Below are positions 40,888 through 53,110 of a DNA stretch of 64,000 nt, one piece after another. Each line of letters opens with the position of its first letter. Position 1 is the first letter of the stretch. The notes below the pieces were generated by a model that did not search any database, had not been told where the DNA came from, and was given only the letters and a program-made list of their open reading frames with translations. The translations under genes were made by a program, and so were the position numbers. This DNA is from Warburgia ugandensis (lineage: Eukaryota; Streptophyta; Magnoliopsida; Canellales; Canellaceae), in assembly GCA_035236585.1 (NCBI GenBank), contig CP141136.1:56747136-56811135 (forward strand). The letters are read 5' to 3'.

Positions 40888-41811
40888 GATGGGAAAAAAA
40901 GGAAAAAGGGACAAAAGTCAAAGAAGTGAAAAAGAAAAGCATTTCTTCTCAGAAATCCAAGGAAAAGTGAAAAATTATTAAAAAAAAGTAAAAAAACAAA
41001 GAAAAGAAAAAGAAAAAATATAAAAGATATTCACTTCAAATATAGTTAAAAGTAAAGTTGTCCAACATTTATAGAAGACCTCTACCTAGATTTGAAACTT
41101 TGAATCCTTATAACCTTTTTTTCAAAACCATTCATAAGCCTACATTTCATCCTATCTGAAGACGTATTTATCTTGTGGAATATAGCCTTGATGAGGGTAC
41201 AAATAGGAAGAAATTAAGATAAAATACCCCAAGTAGTCTTGGTAATGACATCTATTCTAAGACATCATATTTCTTTGTCTCATTTGTGCTTAAAATAAAG
41301 TATGTGAACCATCAAATTATTAAACTGGGTCACAAAAAGAGAGAACTTTGTTTGACCCCTTTTTCTAAGAGTTTTATTTCTGAGAGTATGCCAGTGAGAA
41401 TTTGATGTCAAAAAATCTTTTGAAAGGAGTAATAAGCATATCTATTTAGAAGTACTAACTTATGTCACTATACACACACATGCACTTCGAGATTGAACTA
41501 GAAAAAATGGCTTGGTATGTGAGTAATTTGTAGAATTGTTTATTCATCATTATTAAGTTGTTAAAGAAAGTAGAGTATTAATGGATGAGAATTCTCTAAG
41601 ATAAAATAAAGGACAACCTTATTGAATTTTGTGGGTATATTCACTGCAAACTCTCTTGAGACAAACTCGTCCACTAAGGGTAACCTAAGGGTTTAAGGGG
41701 TTGTTGCATATGCTAAATGTAATCGTTAGTACCTACAAAAATGACAATCATTTTGTTTTCATAATTTTATGCTTGTTTTACTCAAGACTAGCAAAATATT
41801 GGTTGTTGGTA
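40888..41811 (+). other. Noncoding 3' internal region of the second Athila-like element
   Basis: A purine-rich stretch (40900-41030), then blocks shared with 21100-21875 of the first element: GAAGACCTCTAC, GAAACTTTGAAT, ATTTTGTGGGTATATTCACT (41627), GGGTAACCTA and GTTGCATATGCTAAATGTAA. The polypurine tract before the 3' LTR has decayed to ATTGGTTGTTGGTA. Confidence 0.6.
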
Positions 41812-44646
41812 TGATAAGTGTTCAATTTTATATAAAAGGTACCCAATTAGTAGCCAATGTATTATAACATATAGGGTTAAATTAGGATTTTTGGCCCAAA
41901 TTTATAACACGTGCATTTCTGACCAAATAATTCAAAATGTAATAAATTGTAGGTTTAGGAACTAATCCAAAGTAAGTATGTGAATGATCATAATTTTCTA
42001 GGATCTAATTAAGGTTTTTTATCTTTTGTAGGTGTTAAGAAGGAAATTTAAAGGCCGAGCTTGATCGAGATAAGAATTAAGGCCATTCATGAGGTTTTCT
42101 AGTCTAATTGGGAAATCTAAACAAGCCAAAGCCTAAATATCGTCAATCAAAGGTATGATGAAGGTTCAATACTATCCTAGGGAAAGCTAAAAGGCAATTA
42201 GAGAAGAAAAAGGTGATTAGAAATGGACCTAAGCCAAAGCAATGCATTTTCACCACCTTTGCATGGGAGCCATTCAAGCCATATAGCCATTAAAGACATT
42301 AAAAGGGTGATAAGTCATACAAGCTACTCGAGCCTTGAAGCCAAGCATTAAAGCTACTTAAGCCACCAACAACTGAGCCATCAACCCAATGAGGAGTGCC
42401 ACATGGAGCCACACGATTGGAGCATTAATTCAAGCATATTTCCATGTTAAAAAGTGTAAATTTTAAAGAGATTTGAGAGAGAATTGTAAAAGGTAAGATG
42501 ATCATGAATTAAGGGACCTAAGAGAAAACTCTACATTCCTAATATATTTCCCACCCTTATTCCACCCTCCATCTTAGGTTTAGACAAAACTTACATTAAG
42601 GAGGGAGGCACCTCTTAAAAAAGTGTTGCCTCCCCCTTATTGAAGTACTTAAAGTCATGTGGTTTCCTAAGATGGAAACCATAAGTCTAAGTCAATACAT
42701 AACCATGCAGACCTTATATCTGACTTAGAATTTTCCACAACTTGTCATTCCTCATCTCACCATTCAATTAAGAGGGTGGAGGGCCACTTTTCCTCCATGA
42801 AAAATGACACCTCCCCCCCCCCCCCCCCGCCCTTCTAATTTGGAACCACCTCATATTTATTCCTCTCCCTTATGTTATCTTTATGACATAATTCCTACCT
42901 ACATTTCCTCCTCCCAACCTTCCCCATTCAATACCCTAACCCTAGAGCCACTTTCCTCATGGATTCACCCATTCCTAAGTTAGGAACCCACTCATCTATA
43001 TATACCCCTATGGTTCATACGAACCTTTCAAGTAGAAGTAGGGTGAGACAACCTTGAAAGGAGCACTCTAGCTTGAGATCTTTTGGAGCTTTGGATTTGA
43101 GAATTCTTTGACACTTTTCTTCTTTTGGAATTATTGTTATTCTCTTACTTATTTTCCCTCCAATTTAGGTCAGTAACTTAGTTGTTTTGCTTTTAGTTTT
43201 CATTGTTTTGTTCCTTAAAGCCCATGCTATATTTCCAATCCTCAAGCCTTTCCTTTCTTGCTTCAATTCTATAGTTTTTCTTTGCTATTCAATCCATATT
43301 TAAGTTAGTCATTATCTAGCAGTGACACTGAAGAGAATAGCTATCTTAAATCTTTGATTTCCCCACTTAAATTTCATGTTTTTTGCCCTCTTTTTCCCTT
43401 AGTTTTGGGATGTTTTTCCTTACCTAGTTCACCCTTTTAGCCTTCTTTTCTCTCAAATTTCTTTGTCTATCATTATACTTTAGTTTGGGAGCTTTAGATT
43501 AAAGTTTTGTTGTATTTTAGATATAGTTTTGCAAATGCAATCTTGAATAGTGTACAATTTCTAGATAATTTTATAAGCATAATTTTAGTGTAATTTGGAA
43601 GTGATTCAATAAAGTATCTTAGGATTTCTTTTTATGAATGTTTCATTTATAAAATTACTTTAGATCTAGGTTGTTTCCTTGCATACAAGTTGTGGTTTTA
43701 ATTGCTTTCTAATGCTTGAATTGTTTGATGTTTTTAAGTAGTTGAAATTTAAAATTCTTCTCTCTTTAAGTTTGTTCTTTGTTTTCAGCCACCAAAACGT
43801 CATATTTGCTTGAATTCATAGGAACCCATTTAGCTCTCATGTTGTTTATTAGATATATTAATAAGTTTGCATGATAGTTCACTTAGAATTATTAATTATG
43901 GTCACTTTTGCACCCTAGAACCATGTGTATAATCCATGGATTATGCACATGGTATTAGGTCACTTTCCACTTTAGTTTTTACTTAGTTTAGTTGCTTAAT
44001 TTAGTTTTAGCAATAGTTAATTCATTTTTTTGTATCTTAGTTTAGGTTTAGAAAGTTTTCATTTTGTTTTCTTGGAAAGTTCCATCTTTAGGAAGTTTTA
44101 GGATTTAGAAAGTATTAAATTTAGAAAGTCTCCTTAATTGTAGTTTCCCTTCATACACATATTTCTAATTTCTTGATAGAGCTAATTAGATATCATTAGT
44201 TACTATTTTTTGCATGCTAATTTAGTATTAGAAATTTTTCTAATTTAGTTTTAGAAAGTTTCTAATTCTAGTTTAGGAAAGCATTAATTTAGGAAAGTTT
44301 TCATCTTATTAGTTTCTTAGTTTATATTTCCTAGATTAATTCATGCTTGTTCTGTATTAGTTTCCTTTAGTTAAATTCATGTTAGTTAGTTTAATTTCTA
44401 ATTTTATTGTTTAGTTTTAATTTTTAGAATGTTTCTTTTAATACTAATTTTTAATTACATGCATGTTTCCTTTTACTTTGTTTTAATTTCCTAGTTTAAT
44501 CACATTTCTATCTCTTTGGCTGAACTTAATTGATCTAAATAGAATCTAATCCATTGCAAATCTATGAGATTCCTCATGGGATCGACCTTGCTTGCATAAA
44601 AATACTATATTGATTCATGTGCTTGCGAGTAAATATTAAAGCTACA
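41812..44646 (+). repeat. 3' LTR of the second Athila-like element
   Basis: It is 2,835 bases, starts TGATAAGTGTTC and ends AAAGCTACA. It aligns by eye with 35245-37945 but with frequent differences, including a run of 16-18 C at about 42812 that the 5' copy lacks. Confidence 0.85.
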
Positions 44647-46482
44647 CTAGTGTAGACTACCCGTGATACCACTCTACAATATTTGCCCACCTATGGGTGA
44701 GTGTCTATTATCTTACAAAGTTAGAGGGCAGGTGAGTCACCCTCAATCCCTCTTAGCATAGCATCCACCAAGTAGAAACACCCATCAAAATATGCAAAAT
44801 CTCAGAAATCATACAATATCTTGAAATTGAGCGAAGAAGATAAAATATCTGAAGAACAAAACATAGGAACACTTGTGGCTCGCCATCCTAGAGCACTATC
44901 CCTATTATAGGATTAGTCTCTCAAGGACCATGTACTAAGCATCTACAATGGATCTATGAACAAACATAAGTGATAAAACAAATCATCCAAAGTCTTAATA
45001 CACAACAATAATGTCGTCACAAACCAATGCCTTTTATAGACAATGCAGTGATACACGAAATCATGTATTTTCACTATCACTTACGAAATCATTATATTTA
45101 TATGGTATTTATATAACAATGGTCATGTCTCCATGGAAACATGGGAATCATGTTGATTATGCACATGTAAAAATTGTATATGCTGGATAATAATCTCAAC
45201 GAGGTCATAGTGTGATAATAAGGACACATTATTATGGATTATATATGGAATGAATACGATAACAATCTATGATATTTATAGAAAACATAAACATACTAAT
45301 ATTAAATATCATCACCTACTTCAAAACAAAGAAGTAATTCCTAAGGCATTGAAACTCTCTAGTCCATATAGTCTGGCTTTCATGTTACATCACCCATATT
45401 AAATATTATCACTTACTACTTTGTCCATCTCATTTCTGATTTAGATGTCTTTGGTTATCTTAAATTTAGATGGTTTTACATTTACTCATCATTGATCATA
45501 GATCTGTTTCTCCATGTCACATCTGGTCATCAGATCCTAGTCGTAGATTAAAGATCAACGGTCCACGTCAATAAATTTTACTTTATCTCCACTAATCTAA
45601 GCCTCATAAGTAGTCCTCTCATTTCAATGGTTGATCCATCAATCTAACAATCAGATTATATTTTGATCGTCAGATTGATGGTTTTTTATCACTTCCAAGA
45701 TATGATCTTATTATATTTGATGTTACCAAGATAATCCAATCACTAAATTAGTTTAATTATCCATTCTGAGGTTTAATCTAACTTAATCATATGTATTTTG
45801 TAGGTTTTCTATAGTCCAATTGCCTCTAACTAATTCCTGCTCAGATTTAACAATCAAATCCTGCTCTGATCGATCTGATCTATGTTTCTTGCCTTATCAT
45901 ACAGTCCAGATTTATAAATCTCAGCTTACTAAGATAATCTAACAATTTAGGTCATTTCATTTACCTTGTTAGATCATCAATTTAAGGTTAGGATACTTCT
46001 GACCGGACATATCTGAGTTGTACAAGGTCTAATCTTACTCAATCTACAGTTTTTAGAATGATCTAGCCATTATATTGATCTCATTACTCCTTTGGTAATT
46101 TGCTCATCTATGTTTAGGCTTGATATGTCTTGATCTTACATATCTTTAGTATTTTCTAAGATCCAATAATGTTTTAGTAGTCAATTCATTGATCTGATGG
46201 TCAAATCTAACTTCGATTGATCTCATATATGATTTTTTCTTTATTCAATGATTCAAATCAAAATTTAAGTTTATTGGGATGATTTAACTATTAGATTAAT
46301 CTATTTACACTACTAGACCATCTAATTGATCAATTTCTAAGGTCTAAGCAATTTTGATCTAACATATCTAAGTTATTCTATGATTTTTGGTTTTGATAAA
46401 TTCAAGATGTGTCCTAATCTTAAATTTTATTGCATAAATATGTTCTTGCCATCGAGGCAACTTTAATGGATATCTTAGATCA

Positions 46483-46944
46483 AAATTTGTAGTTATATTG
46501 CTTCCTAAATTGAAAATCTAAGTGTCAGATAATTTCCAACAGTTCAGATTGAATTTGGACAAGAACAAGCATGCCACCAAGACGCAGTTGCATCCTGCAT
46601 GGATGCAAGTATTCCCCTGGCATGTTACCCTTGTGCATCTTGTAAGCAAATATCCACCAGAATATTTGGATGGTGCAATCGTGACTAACTGTTTCTTTTT
46701 CATCAGATGGCTCGGATTTCTCATGCAGGTTTCTTTGTTGGATCTTTCATATGTGCCAATCAGATCCGTTCATTGATGGATCACCGACCGGAAGAATAAT
46801 AATGGAGATATTCTCTTTAAAATTGGCTTTGAGAGCGGACTGACAACTTCGTGATAGAATTCTATTTTGAATGAGCTATGGAAATAAGTAGATAAAATGG
46901 GTTACAACAATGCATTAACTCATCATGGTTCTCTGTTTTTGTGA
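46483..46944. other. Unassigned stretch left of the LINE fragment
   Basis: Open frames of up to 84 codons exist on both strands (for example 46522-46776) but none resembles a protein I recognise. It may be an upstream part of the LINE or unrelated host DNA. Confidence 0.3.
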
Positions 46945-47640
46945 ATGAGTCCAATTAAGGATTCTTTAATAGTTCTAGAGGTGTTAAGCGTGTCTTCTCT
47001 CACCCTATCTATTCCTTCTAATCTCAAAAGTCTTCAACTAAATCATGGTCAAAGCAAACTCCCAAGGTATGCTTTGGGTTTTGAAATTCCAAATTCTAGC
47101 CTCAAAATTACCCACTTGAACTCTGAGGATGATACACTTCTAATGGCTAACAACTCTTATTGTCAAGGTTGTAGAATTAAAAATATCTTGGGATGTTTTG
47201 TGCTTACCACAGGACATAAGTAAGTCTCTACAAGTATCTATGGTATTACCTCTGCAACAGCAGATTGAATCTTACTGCTATAATTCTGGGATGCCAGATT
47301 GAATCATTCCCCTGCACCAATCTTGGAATCCCTCTTACCTTGTCTAAACTCGGCTCCTCTTTATGGGACCCAGTCCTTGAGAGGTTCTCGCGTAAACTCA
47401 CATCTTGGAAGAGATCCTGTCTGTCAGCAGAGGAAAGAATGACTCTCCTTAAATCCTCTCTAGAAAATTTACCTATCTATTATTTATCTATTCTCCAGTG
47501 CCCTATCAGCGTCTCTCTCAAAACTGAGAAAATCATGAAATTTTTTTGGTGGAAAGGCGAGCAGAGCAAGCCCGGGTATCATCTTGTTGCTTGGAAAGGA
47601 GTTTGCAAACCCAAGAGAGGGAGGTCTTGGCATTGGGAGA
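46945..47640 (+). pseudogene. L1-type LINE, reverse transcriptase fragment
   Basis: The first part has SSLKITHLNSEDDTLLM (about 47098-47145), where plant L1 elements have LQFADDT, so the catalytic box is altered. After a frame change near 47224 it continues LGCQIESFPCTNLGIPLTLS, LWDPVLERFSRKLTSWKR, LSAEERMTLLKSSLENLPIYY and ILQCPISVSLKTEKIMKFFW (47286-47550), the thumb region typical of plant LINE ORF2. The endonuclease domain and the 3' end with poly(A) are missing. At about 47630 the reading frame changes without a stop into copia sequence, which marks a recombination or insertion junction. Confidence 0.8.
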
Positions 47641-50600
47641 CCACACAGAATTCAATAAAGCATTTTTGCAAATTTCCCCCCAATTACTCATTCAACAAAG
47701 GAGACAATGTCAATGTCAGTCAAGGAAAATTGGCTCCAATTCTCGTCGGTCACAAAGTTGGTCATCCAACAGACAAATGTCGCCATCTACTTAAATTGAT
47801 CAATGTCAGTCGAGATCAATCACCTATGTCGCACATTGCATCTCATCAAGCATCTGATTTTGGTGATTATGAAGACTGGTTTCTTGATGCAGGTGCAATG
47901 CACCATGTAGCTTCGAATCTATCTAATCTCTCTCTAGAAAGTTCATACAATGTTCTGATCAGTTGCGAATTCGAATGTTCCAAGCTTTCCTGAAACTAGA
48001 AAAAAATTATCCGTCCGTCAATTTGCTCATGACAATAACGTTTTCTTTGAATTCCATTTTGATTTTTTGCGATTAAGGATTGCACTACGGGGACACACTA
48101 GTGCCGCTGCCCACTTAAGAAGGATGAACTTCATCATTTACAGGCATGTTCAATCTCAAATAATGGCGGCGCAGGCACATTTAGGAGAGCTTGTTTTATT
48201 AGATCTATGGCACACCCGTTTGGGTCATCTAAACGAACGGTCTATGATGCATATAGATCGTTCTAATAATCTTCAATTTGTTAAGTCCAATTCCAAAAGT
48301 TAAAATCAATTTGATTTAATTTTTCAGACGTCTGGGGCCCCTCTCACATAGTAGCATCCGATGGCTTTTGCTATGTCCTAATATTTGTTGATGATTACAG
48401 TAAATATTTTTGGACCTATCCTTTAGCAAAAGAATCAGATGTTTATCATTGTTTTATCAACGTCTACTATGCCTTGGACGATAATCTCAGCTCCTAGCCG
48501 CTCATCATGGGTGGACCCAAGCGCACGTATGCCTTCCAATTCATTTGTTTCAAATTCAAATTCAAATTCCAACTCTCATAATAACTTCAATTCCAGTTAT
48601 GATCCTCAATCATCTCCTAAACATACGTTCAATTTATTCTCCAAATCTAGAAGCACTCTACCTTGCCATCTCCAACTCCTGCATCCAATCCAAAGCATTC
48701 AAATCCCATCAATCCACCTTCCTCTCCAAATTTGGCTCCTAATTTCTTAGCTTCTTCTAGTCCTCAATCTTCTCAATTGCTTCCAAGTCCCACCTCACCA
48801 CATATTTCAAATTTAAATTCTAATTTACATACAAATTCCAATTCTATTTTGAATTTAAATTCTGAGTCTCAATCTTTCCCACCATCTTTGCTTCCAATCT
48901 CACTCCTTCGGTTGATAATGCCTCTGCTCTATACTATACTATACTACTTCGGATGAATGGGGAATTATGTCGCTCTATAGTTGATAATGTACCTATTTCT
49001 AACCCAGCTGGCATAGATCTATGTGTGGATTTGAAGTGACACTTACATTTCACCGCACCTAAATAAGCTCCACCTGCTACCATAAGTTTCTTCTCCACAT
49101 GTACAAGTCCAGACGGTCTCCTGCTAATCCTGTTGTTAAGCAATCTTTTCCATCATTATTTCTATCAATGCTATCTCACCTGGATGAACCAACGCGTATT
49201 ACAGATGCTGTTAAATGCAAGGAATGGCGAGACACCATGATTGCTGAAATCAATGAGTTAGAATACAATGGCACATGGACATTGTTTCCTTGACAGAAAT
49301 TTATGAATATTGTGGGCAGCAAGTAGGTTTTTTACCTCAATCCAAATGGTTCCATTAACAAACATAAAGCCCGTCTGGTCTCTAAAAGCTTTAACCAACA
49401 GTAAGGGACCGATTTTACGGAAACATTTGCTCCGGTTGCTAAAGCTACGACTATTCGATTTCTGCTATCAATTGCAGTATCTAATGGGCGTTAACTATGT
49501 CAACTTGACATTAGCAACGCCTTCCGAAGAAGTATTTATGCCTCAACCACTGGGTTTTATTGATGAAATGCGACGAGAATACGCGTGCCACCATCATAAA
49601 TCAATTTATGGCCTAAAGCAGGCACCTAGAGACTAGTTTGCCACAATAAAGGGTATCTCCGTTGCATCGAAGCTCCTGCCAATGCGGGATTCAGGGAAGA
49701 GGTGGGCCACAATGACCTAAACTAGGCAGCTTTACCTTGTATTTTTGCAAGAGGCTGATTCCACGCCTTGAACCCGTGACCTTAAAGTCACATGACAACA
49801 ACTTCTACCATTGCCACAATAAATTCTCAAATTCATCGCCTCCGATTTCCGAATTCTTAAACAGATTCATCATTTTTTGTATATTGCTGAAATGGGTGGG
49901 GAGCGCTATACTTTGATCTATGTGGATGTGGATGACATTATAGTAACTTAAACCAACAGTCGTGCAATCGATTGCTTTATCAAAGTCATGCAGCGCCGTT
50001 TTTCCTTGAAAGATCTCGGCCCTCTAAGCTACTTTTCTAGGTGTTAAGGGACATCGCAGTGCACATGGATTACTTCTGTCTCAGAAAAATTATATCAACA
50101 TATATACTAACTCGAGCCAATAGGACACATGCCACACCACTTGCTACTTCCATGTCGACGACCATCAAGCTCTCTAAATATCATGGCTAGCCCGTAACAG
50201 ATGTCACGCAATACCGCAACATTGTTGGTGCACTGCAATATCATGTAACACTCACCAGGAGGGACATATCCTTTGCCTCTAACAAAGTTTGTCAGTATCT
50301 TCATGGTCCCACTGAAGATCATCGGCAGGCAGTGAAGTGCATCTTATGATACGTACGCCATACAAGTTTGCATGATTATACATCACACTATCAACATCAC
50401 TTCATCTCCAAATCTTTTTTGACGTGAATTGGGCAGGATCCCAGATGGCAGAAAATATATGGGAAGTTTTTTCATGGTCTGCAATGAAACAAACAACTTT
50501 TGCTTGGTCCGTAACTGAATCTGAACATCAAGCGTTAGCTAATGCAACGTCTGAGATGCTTTGGATAAGATCTTTAGTCTTTGAGCTTGGAGTCACTTCT

Positions 50601-50862
50601 GAAAATAGACCCACATTGCTGTGTGACAGTTTGGGGGCTATTCACTTAACTGCCAATTGTGAGTTTCATGCAAGAAGCAAACACATTGAGGGCGATGTTC
50701 ATTGTGTGACAGATTTAGATTTTAAAGGCCAGCTAGATGTTTGATTCATATCTACCCCAAGATCAGCTTGTAGAAATACTGACTGAGCCACTATCATCCC
50801 ATCAGTCTAGTCTTCTTTAGACAAGTTGAAAATCGAATGTTTATATTCTTCAACTTGAGGGA
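47641..50862 (+). pseudogene. Ty1/copia polyprotein remnant
   Basis: Domains appear in copia order with many shifts and stops. These are a damaged gag zinc-knuckle region (GHPTDKCRHL, about 47760), protease (DWFLDAGAMHHVASNLSNLS, about 47875), GAG-pre-integrase (LWHTRLGHLNERSM, about 48207) and integrase (SDVWGPSHIVASDGFCYVL and FVDDYSKYFW, 48328-48415). A Ser/Asn/Pro-rich linker follows (48540-48900). RT then begins EPTRITDAVKCKEWRDTMIAEI (about 49190) and goes on to SIYGLKQAPRD (about 49603). RNase H-side motifs are [20 protein letters not shown] (about 50213) and ATSEMLWIRSL with a terminal SKHIEGDVH (about 50675). An Au SINE interrupts RT at 49651. The element-encoded enzymes are not functional. 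Confidence 0.85.
49651..49810 (-). mobile_element. Au-type SINE with 13-bp target duplication
   Basis: On the minus strand it begins TGGTAGAAGTTGTTGTCATG. It then has the pol III B-box-like GGTCACGGGTTCAAGGCGTG, then GCCTCTTGCAAAAATACAAG, and ends GGAGCTTCGATGC...TACCC with a short T-rich tail, as in plant Au SINEs. TTGCCACAATAAA flanks both sides (49638-49650 and 49811-49823). It lies within the copia RT sequence just after the GLKQAPRD motif. Confidence 0.9.
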
Positions 50863-50964
50863 GTTTTAGAGCACAGTAAATATTATATACTCACATCACA
50901 GTTGTATAGATTCTCTGTAAATATCAATATAATCGATCTCACAAGTGAGAAGATTATTTTTTAC
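50853..50964 (+). mobile_element. Probable short 3' LTR of the copia remnant
   Basis: AACTTGAGGGAG (50851-50862) is a copia-type polypurine tract. The next bases, TTTTAGAGCACAG, look like an LTR start whose TG has become TT. A plausible end is TTTTTTACA at about 50964. No second copy is in the window, so the extent is a guess. Confidence 0.4.
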
Positions 50965-52203
50965 AGGTAGTTTAAAGAGAAAAATAAAAAGTAGGGAGAG
51001 AGTCCCATATACATTTTTGTTGAGATATTCTAATTAAATAGATTCTAACAAAAAAACCTTCGATCCAAGGCTATTTAATTAATCATAATTTTACTCCAAC
51101 TAATGACCCAGGTACCAAAATGCATATTATCGAGACCGATCTCTTTCTTCGATTCTTTCTGAATAAAGAAGAATTATAGATGATTTCATATGTGGAGTTC
51201 TCAGCCACTAGTATTGTAATAATAAACAGAACTAGTTGGTGAATTATACTGGACGGAAGTAGACAAGGATATCGTTACATGCTCAATGCACCAAACTTTC
51301 AAGTTCATTTTTTTAAATCGGAATCGGGCTGAGTATCTTTTGGTGTAAGATGCCCTAATCTCACCTCTGTCAGCCATGACCCTATCTTGCTATGCTTTGC
51401 ATCTCGAAGAAAATTTGATTTTTCAAGAAACATGGAAGAATATGCTAGATCATGTAATTAAAACAGAACGCTTTTTTGTTTCTTATGTTTTCCAAACTGG
51501 AAACCCCAAAGAAACAGACGTCTCATTGCTAATAAGATTGGAAGTCGAAGATCTGCTTACGACAAAGCAGATAATTTGCATGCACTCACAACAATTGACA
51601 ATCTCAAATCAGATGATTTAGACGCCTTGTTTTGCAGATAGAACTTTTCTTTTCAAGCTTTTATTTTCCGTCAATGGTTTTATTATAGAGCAGTCTCTTT
51701 GCACTCGTTTCACACAATGGTTGTTTCTCAGATCTTCAAAAGAAGTTGTAGGGTCTTGGACAGTTGACATGTTTTGTCCTAAAATGGTATACAATTAACA
51801 AAGGCTGCTCGGAAGACGTATCAATTTCATGCATAAACCTAACATCCGTCTCAATTGTACCATCTGTAAACAGAAATAACTGTAGCATAATGGAGTTAAT
51901 AAATTTTGACAAATTAAACATCTCCTTTTGATCAATGACAGACTATTCCCAATTTACTATCTGTAGTAAGTGAGGCGTTTCGGATGACCTTGACACACTC
52001 ATGTGTTCATATATAAGGTTAAGAACTTTCATGTTTGTTAAGAGTTGAGAATGACACAGCAGATCTCCCGGACAATAACCGACGACAAAAGACTGGTGAT
52101 GAACGTTGCAGATCGGAAGCTAGCCCATGGAAAGAGAATGCCAACACTGCCGTAGTAAAGTGAGCCACATGGGAAAATTATAACTTGACTTAGAAGGTTT
52201 TTC
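50965..52203. other. Unassigned, no supported gene
   Basis: Short open frames (for example 51376-51621 on the plus strand) match nothing I recognise. I see no terminal repeats or splice pattern that would justify a gene model. Confidence 0.4.
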
Positions 52204-52460
52204 TGTAACAACCTAAGTTCCAACAATTATAATATTATTCGTTTTAGGCCTAGCCCACACTGCTTTGTTCTTCTCCAGTTTCTCAGGAAAAACGTATTGT
52301 GACCATTAGAGTTTATTAAACTCTTGTAACTAGCGTAGCTTTCACTCCCTAGGCGATGTGGGACTAACTCTCAATACCTAGCCCCGTTCATCGCTTGAGA
52401 CTTTTGGTCTGCCTCAGTCCGCGTCTGAACTTACCCAGCTTGTTAGACCGCAGAGCGTCA
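52204..52460 (-). mobile_element. TRIM-type LTR copy 1
   Basis: It is 257 bases. On the minus strand it starts TGACGCTCTGCGGTC and ends AGGTTGTTACA. It is closely similar to copy 2, which lies in direct tandem six bases away, and to the inverted copy at 52851. Confidence 0.75.
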
Positions 52461-52466
52461 CCTAAT

Positions 52467-52719
52467 TGTAATAACCTAGGTTCTAACAGTTATAATATTG
52501 TCTGCTTTGGGCTTAGCCCTTACGGCTTTGTTCTTCTCCAAATTTCCAGGGAAAACGCATTGTGACCGTTAGAGTTCCTTAAACTCATATAGCCAGTTTT
52601 CACTCCCCGGGCAATGTGGGACTAGCTCTTAATACCTAGCCCACGTCCCTCGCCTGAGACTTTTGCCTTGCCTCAGTTGACGTCTGACCTTATCTGGCTT
52701 ATTAGACTGCAAAGTGTCA
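52467..52719 (-). mobile_element. TRIM-type LTR copy 2
   Basis: It is 253 bases. On the minus strand it is preceded by a purine tract (GGTGGAGAGAGG), starts TGACACTTTGCAG and ends AGGTTATTACA. With the internal segment to its right it forms the 3' half of a TRIM. Confidence 0.75.
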
Positions 52720-52850
52720 CCTCTCTCCACCTTAGGGGATATGTGTCATCGCATGACCTTTTGACCAGACGCAACCACATGTGGTTAGTCCACATCATGA
52801 TGGGTAACGGCTCTGATACTGAGAACGCATGTCCCCTAATGTGGGAGAGG
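52720..52850 (-). other. TRIM internal segment with primer-binding site and head-to-head junction
   Basis: On the minus strand GTATCAGAGCC (plus coordinates 52809-52819) is an initiator-Met primer-binding site. It is followed by about 90 bases of noncoding spacer and a polypurine tract before copy 2. Right of 52820 the orientation flips: plus-strand CGCATGTCCCC...GGGAGAGG is the end of another TRIM internal region leading into copy 3. Confidence 0.6.
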
Positions 52851-53110
52851 TGATGTTCTGTGGTCTAACAAGCCGGGTGAGGTTAGATGCCAACTAAGAC
52901 AGGCCAAAATTCTTAGGCGAGGAATAGGGGCTAAGTATTGAGAGTTAGTCCAACATCACCCGGGGGAGTGAAAGCTGTGCTGGTTATAAGAGTTCAAGGA
53001 ACTCTAACAATCACAACGCATTTTTTCTTGAAAAACTAGGGAAGAATAAAGCCGTAAAGGCTAAGCCCAAAGCGAACAATATTGTGACTGTTAGAACCTG
53101 AGTTATTATA
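52851..53110 (+). mobile_element. TRIM-type LTR copy 3, opposite orientation
   Basis: It starts TGATGTTCTGTGG and ends GAGTTATTATA, where the usual terminal CA has become TA. It is the reverse-complement counterpart of copies 1 and 2. Confidence 0.75.

Larger units (their letters stand above)
35241..44650 (+). mobile_element. Second Athila-like element, pol-less and strongly decayed
   Basis: Long direct repeats (35245-37945 and 41812-44646) start TGACAAGT or TGATAAGT and end AAAGCTACA. A degenerate tRNA-Asp-type primer-binding site follows the first. TGTAG occurs at 35236-35240 and 44651-44655, that is four bases outside the TG and CA ends on each side, so the target duplication is only tentative. 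The internal part shares leader and pre-3'-LTR blocks with the first Athila-like element but has no RT, RNase H or integrase motif. LTR divergence is clearly larger than in the first element, so it is older. Confidence 0.8.
34231..46482 (-). mobile_element. Chromoviral solo LTR on the minus strand, split by a later element
   Basis: The two outer parts (34231-35240 and 44651-46482, 2,842 bases together) read on the minus strand as a Tekay/Del-like LTR. The minus strand around 44650-44740 has AATAGACACTCACCCATAG followed by GGGCAAAT, GTGGTAT and GGGTAGTC, and the minus strand around 35160-35240 has TTAGTCTCC...GTGTC...AGGAG. Together these follow the order seen at 11768-11900 in the plus-strand LTR. 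Ends read TGTGATGACTAGG on the left and TTAGATCA on the right, with AAATT on both sides (34226-34230 and 46483-46487). No coding sequence was found inside the LTR parts. Confidence 0.6.

Noticed and set aside
50965..52203. Organelle-derived insertion
   Set aside because: The base composition and short phrases suggested plastid DNA at first, but I could not identify any plastid gene in it.
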